Below are positions 60,201-64,000 of a stretch of 64,000 nt of DNA, piece by piece. Made by a program: the position numbers and the translations under genes. Each line of letters begins with the position of its first letter. Positions within the stretch are counted from its first letter, which is position 1. The stretch covers positions 47,094 to 111,093 of the forward strand of contig JAFRIR010000132.1 in assembly GCA_017432685.1 (NCBI GenBank). The letters run 5' to 3'. The stretch comes from Flexilinea sp. (lineage in GTDB: Bacteria; Chloroflexota; Anaerolineae; Anaerolineales; Anaerolineaceae). The notes beneath the pieces were generated by a model. The model was not told the origin of the DNA and did not search any database. It saw only the letters and a program-made list of their open reading frames with translations.

Positions 60201-61029
60201 GAACATCCGGACCCGGCAGCGCCTCACCGCCGTTGGTGTCAAAGGTGAGGTGAACGTGTTTCCGCTGGTAGAAGGCATTTACGATCTGCCCGGACTGTGT
60301 GAGTTCTTTGTTTTCCACGCGGATCAGGGTACCGAAGGCGGTTTCGGCCGGAGCAGTGACCTCCGCTCCCATATGGCCGCTGAGGTCGGTTCCTTCGATT
60401 TCCACATCACTCTTTCCGTCAGGGGCTGTAACATATTTCACCAGGGTATAGCGGAGATCCGCGGGATTGTAATTCACGGTGATGTGAAGCGAATTTCCGG
60501 CTGAGGCTGCCGCTTTCAGGTCATCGGCGCTGATGGTGACGGATTTCCGGTCCGGCCAGAATTTGACTTCACCGACCTCGGTATATTCCGGGGAAACCAC
60601 GGTGTAGGGACTATCCTCCAGTGTCAGTGTTGCGCTGTGCGTGCTGAAGACATTTTCGGACCCGTTGTTGGAATAAACATAGGAAATTTCGGTATCGACC
60701 AGGATGATCGGTTCGAAGACCGCGTTGATGGTCAGGTCATGATCGACAGTCATCCCATCGGTCACGGTTTGCCCTTCACATTCCCAGCGCAGGAATTTGT
60801 ATCCCTCCTTGTGGGGATCTTCCGGGAGCGTCAGTCCGCCGCCGTTCACGAGAGCTGTCAGATAGGAACCGCTGTCCGTGACAAAGCTGACAGCGTAATA
60901 GGTTCCTCCCCCTTCCACATTGGACAGGGCTGTGTTCCAGCCGTCATTTTGTGCCGAAGCTGGCAGAATGAGCGCTGTTGTGAGCAGGATGATGATAAGG
61001 CATAAGATGCTGTTTTTCATGGTTTTCAT
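54250..61029 (-). CDS. giant secreted multi-domain adhesin-like protein
   Basis: This 2259-residue protein has a signal peptide (ILCLIIILLTTALILPASAQ). InlB B-type repeats occupy much of residues 40-700 (FDTNGGEALPGPDVLYGQTV, YSVVYYKEM- and YKFLRW-like units). MucBP-like segments (TVHYLRADDSTPV) and an MBG-like domain (LRPADLSKVYDGEALVVEGT, about 905-985) follow. A long beta-helix (about 1040-1625) has recurring ITINGG and GAGIGGG turns. Two Cna_B domains (VWEDENDQDGIRPTSITLQL and VWEDNDDEAGARPESIEVQL) come next, then a Thr/Pro stalk and a short end. There is no LPXTG and no C-terminal helix. The start at 61029 has GAGG six bases before. Confidence 0.85.
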   Translation of the reverse strand: MKTMKNSILCLIIILLTTALILPASAQNDGWNTALSNVEGGGTYYAVSFVTDSGSYLTALVNGGGLTLPEDPHKEGYKFLRWECEGQTVTDGMTVDHDLTINAVFEPIILVDTEISYVYSNNGSENVFSTHSATLTLEDSPYTVVSPEYTEVGEVKFWPDRKSVTISADDLKAAASAGNSLHITVNYNPADLRYTLVKYVTAPDGKSDVEIEGTDLSGHMGAEVTAPAETAFGTLIRVENKELTQSGQIVNAFYQRKHVHLTFDTNGGEALPGPDVLYGQTVELEDYKPTRKGYRFTSWLDENSSPVTTVTLTEDRILSAQWEAVESAYSVVYYKEMFSGSDTVYEYAETDQMTGKTGTTVTVDDFVLTKNYKGYEPDETMNAASSVMINGEGTAVLPVYYKLSSFEFSFNLGADDAVIKMNGQELKTYSFTARLGEPITSKWPTEVTRPHYYFNGWDNYLTKRITVTEDMLENRSYTARWTTDSATKTVNYWLENPEGEYTLSKELSQTVYTSGTLNAKTLTDYDHNTGNDSFADNTYNFYYDRKTYVIEYYNGAEKLSTSDPIRFGAAISPDFSVENSDRTLIGWFTDAGASAPATMPNHNLALYARWEDPQVTFVTDDSTQTISVPYGTAVAQPDDPVKAFHSFTGWYTEGGDHWNFGAPVTEDVTLYACFSANALTYRVEYLAAETGAVLHAGKTVTASGAEVGDIVTERAVIIVDWLAEQAQSSLTLSQDPDENVLTITYTKAPQTISYTVHYLRADDSTPVREPVTRTVSGDKAVVYEFAAEVPGLFPTRNVESAVLTAGTNEITFYYRDYKTAALTVRMLDMDGDPLPGHEEETYDLRLAESFDGHVEVPGYTWDHAAGISVFTATADQIGKSAEMELYYRKNLTLRPADLSKVYDGEALVVEGTKNVIADGLMEGHRIESVVFSGSQMEVGESASTIESVTISGPKSGNAYYAISFEEGTLTVTEAAVEPTAEPTPTVTKRSVSKFRGAPVLLTTAEEESTPEPTPAPTPVPLTAGEAHNIEGCDFKLSFTGPVTYHPDDMSYWDKNGTYQLAVFHGAEIDENGKIITPAYLEIKSGNVTVTNNDSGIASSQQIVINGNANVTLGDLNLSTSPDPDKPSIKITGGDVTLKTEGELKYGVVAAGDSKVTLAGVNISPEGSFPAMKVNPDVECTMTLAEGSVNTLQGGNKRAGLEVGFEFNTADPVHSSLATLILDGEGTLNAYGGERSAGIGGSRTNNFITIVNNEETINDDDSGNNSVFYGHIIINGGTINAQGGDGAAGIGSSDRGGKSNDSFKLKSSDGTDISYWGGITINDGTINATGQGDGSGIGGGSHCDSGKIIINGGTIFAESTNDGSGIGAGLGSSKTAVVNGEQKKGPGYYYADVTINGGDITAQSLNYNGAGIGGGMYSDAIITINGGKINATGGAGLDNYHHGGAGIGGGYQGHAQITINGGEITAQGGMVAAGIGSGGTPNKNTSNKSGNEYKCRLGEPTLAETTVTITGGTIKLAQGGERGGAGIGGGAGADQVTVNITGGTILKAIGGFSDSTHMLGGAGIGGGVDQTQILSSGLGEKQNYFQGTIINISIEVDEEDNKIVAIGGWGASGIGSGAEITGSHIATDRTNIKILSPDANIEAYADGTKFAIDTRLLQDDGTTLSKEQEVAGNVLQGTFVHAYTLDTGVDQDPEGLSTIKIFDALTGKLVADLTGMAEYNLEHYRSFATSVPAAGEYLVFTDAEEIGAEEAKGRYFALSTYDIYNANALANNIRYMVNTGTLSDNFYLYPVKSILVRKTVTAPEGLNLKGLDQDVTFILKTWASDHSGSEVQRATIEIRDGVPQNMAAFSNITDNKYEIWEEPGEGSEISGSFGTMVLKKINGESSSGDNNNGTISEERWHDTVTFENVYELIPDPIDIPVEKVWEDENDQDGIRPTSITLQLYANGAISGSPVSITGSGNTWSYTFKGLPQVTAGGSPINYTVEELDVPQEYTSEISGDMTLYTITNSYTPEVTEAIILKVWEDNDDEAGARPESIEVQLLANGSEVQTVTLSEENHWTDIVSSLPKYAQGEEIAYTWSEPELPEGYELTSTDRQGTLTTLTNSYTVTPTPETPTPITETPTPTTETPTPTPVTPTPEPPDETEEPDEPEETVTPIIIVTTPAVTPTTVTPSATPSVTLTTTPAVTRTPLPTLTLMPTKEPERTPQRTPEPREIEPVPTDLPDPEYPDLVFVDPGTFIDEYGVPLGLGQINLNAADCFE

Positions 61030-61257
61030 AGTTCGCCTCAAAAAAGAAGTTATTCCATCGATGTGCCTGATTACGTCGGTGGTAATACTGAATAGACATT
61101 AATCCAAAATAATTATACGATAAATTACAGAAAGTTTCGGAGAAATCATTTTGAACGGCAAAAAGATGACATATGGCAGTTGACGGATTCCGCATTTGGC
61201 CTTAAGATAAATTAAAGTCAGAAGACTTTCAAAACTAAGAAAAGGGGTGCATGCTTT

Positions 61258-61500
61258 ATGGATTACGCGATGGTGAGTAAGCTTGAAAAAGCAAGGACTT
61301 ATGCAAAGGAACCGGAACGGTTCAAATTCGATACGTTTCAGGTGACAATGAATGGGAACAATCACGCTCATGTGGTGACATATGATCACGGGAAATGGAG
61401 CTGTGACTGTGAATTCTGCAAGTCCCATGGCCGCTGCAGCCATACCATGGCGTTGGAGATTCTCCTTCACGACATGGTGGAGATCGCGTACGACGACTGA
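61258..61500 (+). CDS. small SWIM-type zinc finger protein
   Basis: This 80-residue protein is built around the SWIM motif C-x-C...C-x-H (WSCDCEFCKSHGRCSHTMAL, with one extra cysteine pair). Such fingers bind nucleic acid or proteins and occur in SWI2/SNF2 enzymes and MuDR transposases. Here the domain stands alone. A GGGG tract lies about 13 bases before the ATG. It converges on infA with a perfect palindrome in between. Confidence 0.8.
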   Translation: MDYAMVSKLEKARTYAKEPERFKFDTFQVTMNGNNHAHVVTYDHGKWSCDCEFCKSHGRCSHTMALEILLHDMVEIAYDD

Positions 61501-61555
61501 GGTTAATTAACGAAAAAAACCGCGGAATTTCCGCGGTTTTTTTCGTTAATTAACC
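61501..61555. terminator. perfect 27-bp-arm palindrome, bidirectional terminator
   Basis: GGTTAATTAACGAAAAAAAC-CGCGGAA and its exact complement flank one central T. It fills the 55 bases between the stop of the SWIM gene (61500) and the stop of infA (61556) with nothing left over. T-runs on both strands suit termination from both sides. Confidence 0.92.
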
Positions 61556-61816
61556 TTACATGATTTCTTCCGGGCCGCCGGCTTCATTCGGCTTCCGCTG
61601 GCGATAGACAATTCGTCCGCGTGTCAGGTCATAAGGTGACATTTCAATACGGACGCGATCCCCCAGCAGGATTCGGATATAGAATTTTCTCATTCTTCCC
61701 GAAAGATAAGCCAATACTTCATGACCGTTGTCGAGACGGACACGAAATTGTGTTCCGGGCAGCGCTTCTACGATGGTGCCCTCTACACTTATCTTACTAT
61801 CTTCTTCCTTAGCCAT
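61556..61816 (-). CDS. infA: translation initiation factor IF-1
   Basis: This 86-residue S1-fold protein has [60 protein letters not shown] and YRQR, the full IF-1 pattern. The Lys/Glu start and ~12-residue C-terminal tail are slightly longer than usual (71-75 residues). AGGAG lies eight bases before the ATG. It follows rpsU by 41 bases in the same direction. Confidence 0.96.
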   Translation of the reverse strand: MAKEEDSKISVEGTIVEALPGTQFRVRLDNGHEVLAYLSGRMRKFYIRILLGDRVRIEMSPYDLTRGRIVYRQRKPNEAGGPEEIM

Positions 61817-61857
61817 CTTATAAACTCCTAATGGAGGACGTCAGCTGAGCTTATGGC

Positions 61858-62055
61858 TTACTCAGGACGACCGGTTGAATGGCGGCGAAGACGCCGCAGT
61901 GTCTTTTTACGTTCTACACGATCGGTCTCGCTCTTGGAGACGAACCAACGCTTGCGCCGTACAGTGCTGAGGACGCCACTCTTGACGACCTTCTTGCGGA
62001 AACGCTTCAGCAATTGATCCTGGTTTTCATTCGGTCTCAAAACTACGCTTGTCAT
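61858..62055 (-). CDS. rpsU: 30S ribosomal protein S21
   Basis: This 65-residue basic protein has VVLRPNENQDQLLKRFRKKV, an S21-type start, and a Lys/Arg-rich second helix (DRVERKKTLRRLRRH). AGGGGGTG lies before the ATG. It heads a two-gene transcript with infA. S21 helps mRNA base-pair with 16S rRNA. Confidence 0.93.
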   Translation of the reverse strand: MTSVVLRPNENQDQLLKRFRKKVVKSGVLSTVRRKRWFVSKSETDRVERKKTLRRLRRHSTGRPE

Positions 62056-62113
62056 GTTCTCACCCCCTCTCGTGTGTACGATTCATTCGAGCTAAACCAC
62101 CCAAACGGGAACT

Positions 62114-62142
62114 ATTTTACTGGTTTGCCGGATTCCTGTCAA
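62114..62142 (-). promoter_or_regulatory. promoter of rpsU-infA
   Basis: On the minus strand TTGACA (62142-62137) and TAAAAT (62119-62114) are exactly 17 bases apart, about 60 bases before the rpsU start. Confidence 0.8.
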
Positions 62143-62397
62143 TGGGGGTCATGAAAGAGGTGATAGGTTTGGCCAGGCGTCAGGTTTCAGAGATCAGGGT
62201 GCAGGGGGTAGGGTTTATGGTGCCGTTACCATAAAAATCCGGGTTTGTCAACCGACAATATTGTCTGTTTTCTAAATTGAGATAATGTTGTAGACTATTT
62301 GATAGAACATAAGTAATAAGTATGGAGCTGCGGAGACGGTGCCGGAGGCCGGAATGGAGCCGGCCGGAACTGTAGGCGGCTCCGGAGGAGGAGAAGC
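62143..62397. other. gap before the phage-type genes
   Basis: No gene is visible. A 12-bp perfect palindrome GACAATATTGTC lies at 62254-62265, with GATAAT about 15 bases after it, a possible operator/promoter. A GC-rich GGCCGGAATGGAGCCGGCC stem and a strong GGAGGAGGAG ribosome site follow. Confidence 0.4.
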
Positions 62398-62661
62398 ATG
62401 AATGAAGAAAATCGGAAGGACTGCGCTCAACTGCTGGAGGAGATCCGGGGTGAGATGAAGCTGATGCGGGCGGAACTGGAGCATCTGCGGATGCTGAATG
62501 AACAGCGGCTGAAGTCGATCGAAAAGATCTGTGAAGATCATGAGACCAGGCTGCGGGACGTGACCGCAGGTGTCACCCAGTTCCGTTTCTGGAGCTCCGT
62601 GACTTCCGGCGGCAGTACGGCGATGTCGCTGCTGGCGGTGCTGAAGTCGTTCCTTAATTAA
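62398..62661 (+). CDS. small coiled-coil protein with hydrophobic C-terminus (XhlA-like)
   Basis: In this 87-residue protein the first 58 residues are a charged heptad helix (ELEHLRMLNEQRLKSIEKIC). The last 25 form a weakly hydrophobic helix (SVTSGGSTAMSLLAVLKSFL). This is the shape of XhlA-type proteins that sit beside phage holins and endolysins. GGAGGAGGAG precedes the start. The stop TAA directly opens a TAAGAAG heptamer array. An M23 endolysin follows. Confidence 0.6.
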   Translation: MNEENRKDCAQLLEEIRGEMKLMRAELEHLRMLNEQRLKSIEKICEDHETRLRDVTAGVTQFRFWSSVTSGGSTAMSLLAVLKSFLN

Positions 62662-62752
62662 ATAAGAAGTAAGAAATAAGAGGGAAAGATGCAGGGTGTA
62701 GAAAAAAGTACACAGGGACTGCGCTCAGAAATAAGAGATAAGAAATAAGAAT
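62660..62752. repeat. heptamer arrays A15 with hairpin fragment
   Basis: TAAGAAG, TAAGAAA, TAAGAGG (62662-62682) and GAAATAA, GAGATAA, GAAATAA (62729-62749) flank GTACACAGGGACTGCGCTCAG, which resembles part of the hairpin family. Confidence 0.7.
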
Positions 62753-62769
62753 GCTGGAAGGAGGATCGT

Positions 62770-63363
62770 ATGAGAAAACCATTTGACGGAAATTTTGAGA
62801 TCACACAGCGCTTCGGTGAAAAGATCACCGACCCGGCGGGGCATACCGGGATCGATTATGCCCTGTATCTCGGCACCCCGGTGCTGGCAGCGGCAGACGG
62901 AACGGTGAAGCTTACGGCTCACCTGCAGAGCGGTTACGGCACCCATGTGGTGATCGATCATGGGAACGGGCTCGAAACGGTCTATGCCCATCTTTCCCAT
63001 ATCAGCGTCAGCCTCGGCGCGAAAGTGCTGGCAGGTCAGATCATCGGGCAGAGCGGGAACTCGGGCCGCTCCACCGGTCCCCATCTGCACTTTGAGGTGC
63101 GCCGGGACGGGAAAGCCATCGATCCGGAGGAAATTTTCCGTGAAGGAACAGAGAAAGGGAAAGGCGCCGGACGCAGGGTAACGGTCCCGCTGCTGTTTGT
63201 CCGCTCCGGTCCGGGGACGGAATATCCGATCGTGGACAGCCTGAAGCGGGGAGAGCAGGTGTCGGGAGACCTGACCGCGGAAACGGTCTGGCTGAAGATC
63301 GGGGACGGACGCTGGATCGCGGTCCGTTATCAGGGGGAGGATTTCTGTGAACTCACCGCGTAA
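62770..63363 (+). CDS. M23 peptidase with SH3 domain (endolysin-like)
   Basis: This 197-residue peptidoglycan endopeptidase is of the LytM type. The zinc ligands are H25 and D29 in GHTGIDYA and H106 in GPHLHFEV, with H73 in YAHL as the usual second catalytic histidine. A bacterial SH3 domain (about 133-195, LFVRSGPGTEYPIVDSLKRG) gives wall binding. There is no signal peptide, as expected of a phage lysin needing a holin. AAGGAGG lies before the ATG. It overlaps the portal gene by 17 bases. Confidence 0.9.
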   Translation: MRKPFDGNFEITQRFGEKITDPAGHTGIDYALYLGTPVLAAADGTVKLTAHLQSGYGTHVVIDHGNGLETVYAHLSHISVSLGAKVLAGQIIGQSGNSGRSTGPHLHFEVRRDGKAIDPEEIFREGTEKGKGAGRRVTVPLLFVRSGPGTEYPIVDSLKRGEQVSGDLTAETVWLKIGDGRWIAVRYQGEDFCELTA

Positions 63364-64000
63364 TTTCTTCACCCGGCTGCGCCGCTACCTTTTCAGCGCG
63401 CGTTCCGTTCCCCGGGAATTCAATGATAACTTCATCTATCCGGGAGACAGCAGCGTTTCCTTGCGGGACCGTCCCCCGGCGAATTTCCGCAGCGTCATCG
63501 ATCAGAGTCTGGAGGCCTGGCGCTGTGATCCGCTGGCCCGCAGGATCGTTTCCCTGACGACGCAGTTCAGTGTGGGACGGGGCTTCCGTATCGGGGCAGA
63601 TGACCCTGCATCGGATGATTTTCTGCATGAATTCTGGGAACATCCGCTGAACCGCATGGACGCACGGCTGACGGAATGGAGCGATGAGCTGTGCCGGACC
63701 GGCAACCTGTTCATCATGATCTCTTCCGACGGCAGCGGGATGAGTTATGTCCGGGCGATCCCTGCCGGACTGATCGAGGAGATCGTTTCCATGGAAAATG
63801 ACATTGAACAGCCGGCGCTTTTCCGGCTGCGTCAGGTCTCCGCGGACGGGGACCTGCACATCCCGGAGCTGAAAACGGTGCTGCCTGCCACAGTTCCGGA
63901 TTCGGAAAACGGGGAAGCGATGCTCCATTTCACCGTCAACCGCCCCATCGGGGCGCAGTGGGGTGAGCCGGATCTGGCTCCGGTCCTGGACTGGCTGAAC
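63347..64000 (+). CDS. phage portal protein-like, N-terminal part (cut by window end)
   Basis: A GTG at 63347 with GGGGGAGG six bases before opens an uninterrupted frame of 218 codons to the window end. LEAWRCDPLARRIVSLTTQF, VGRGFRIGADDPASDDFL, DELCRTGNLFIMISSDGSGM and YVRAIPAGLIEEI follow the layout of tailed-phage portal proteins. These proteins form the DNA-entry ring of the capsid. Overlap with the endolysin gene shows tight co-expression. Confidence 0.75.
   Translation, partial: MNSPRNFFTRLRRYLFSARSVPREFNDNFIYPGDSSVSLRDRPPANFRSVIDQSLEAWRCDPLARRIVSLTTQFSVGRGFRIGADDPASDDFLHEFWEHPLNRMDARLTEWSDELCRTGNLFIMISSDGSGMSYVRAIPAGLIEEIVSMENDIEQPALFRLRQVSADGDLHIPELKTVLPATVPDSENGEAMLHFTVNRPIGAQWGEPDLAPVLDWLN

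Noticed and set aside
1..64000. tRNA and rRNA genes
   Set aside because: I looked for T-loop (GGTTCGAATCC-like) and rRNA signatures by eye and found none; a covariance search would be needed to exclude degenerate tRNAs.

Overview
The window looks like chromosome of a strictly anaerobic bacterium. It carries a class III (oxygen-sensitive) ribonucleotide reductase, an Nfn-type ferredoxin/NAD(P)H transhydrogenase pair and T-box and B12 riboswitch control, with strong AGGAGG-type ribosome sites. A bactofilin, a DUF3417-type glucan phosphorylase, nonulosonate genes and many Rpn/AAA accessory genes make an Anaerolineae (Chloroflexota) or Firmicutes-like gut or sludge bacterium my best guess. No rRNA or marker protein here settles it.

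Layout. 1-3683: a minus-strand cluster of a NeuD-like acyltransferase, bactofilin, DegT-type sugar aminotransferase and PH-domain membrane protein. 3700-5200: an AT-rich accessory patch with a decayed DUF4143 ATPase, a probable 125-nt RNA convergent with a DUF3800 gene, and transposon debris. 5207-7690: a GH25 lysozyme, endonuclease III-like glycosylase and Rpn nuclease. 7736-12444: a T-box-controlled trpDCFBA operon without trpE or trpG. 12453-12793: a small-protein locus folded like a type I toxin. 12949-22207: a secreted beta-helical protein, a dehydrogenase/amidohydrolase operon, a short-chain dehydrogenase and nfnAB. 22292-31018: many short accessory and repair genes (Ogt, HEAT, ORF6N-PLD, AbrB plus glycosyltransferase, RibD-like, GNAT, AAA/PD-(D/E)XK, AlkD). 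31208-34826: a B12-riboswitch-controlled nrdG-nrdD pair. 34888-48287: a DUF4143 ATPase, then a long minus-strand surface-glycan locus with nonulosonic-acid (sialic-acid-like) synthesis and activation genes, glycosyltransferases and an inserted Rpn gene. 48998-54238: a UPF0316 protein, glucan phosphorylase and a solute-binding lipoprotein-like protein. 54250-61029: a giant secreted adhesin. 61258-62055: a SWIM protein, infA and rpsU. 62398-64000: phage-type genes (small coiled-coil protein, M23 endolysin, portal) running off the edge.

The most striking feature is between the genes. Intergenic gaps, mostly inside the glycan operon, are filled by three repeat families. First, degenerate tandem arrays with a strict 7-bp period, which usually begin at or inside the stop codon of the gene before. 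Second, a hairpin element of about 68 bp whose apical stem changes in both arms together between copies. Third, MITE-like elements of 129-223 bp with matching termini and 4-bp target duplications. The heptamer arrays and hairpins often adjoin one another, and two arrays are mirrored around a small hairpin.

All calls rest on reading the sequence and on family knowledge. No database search was possible.
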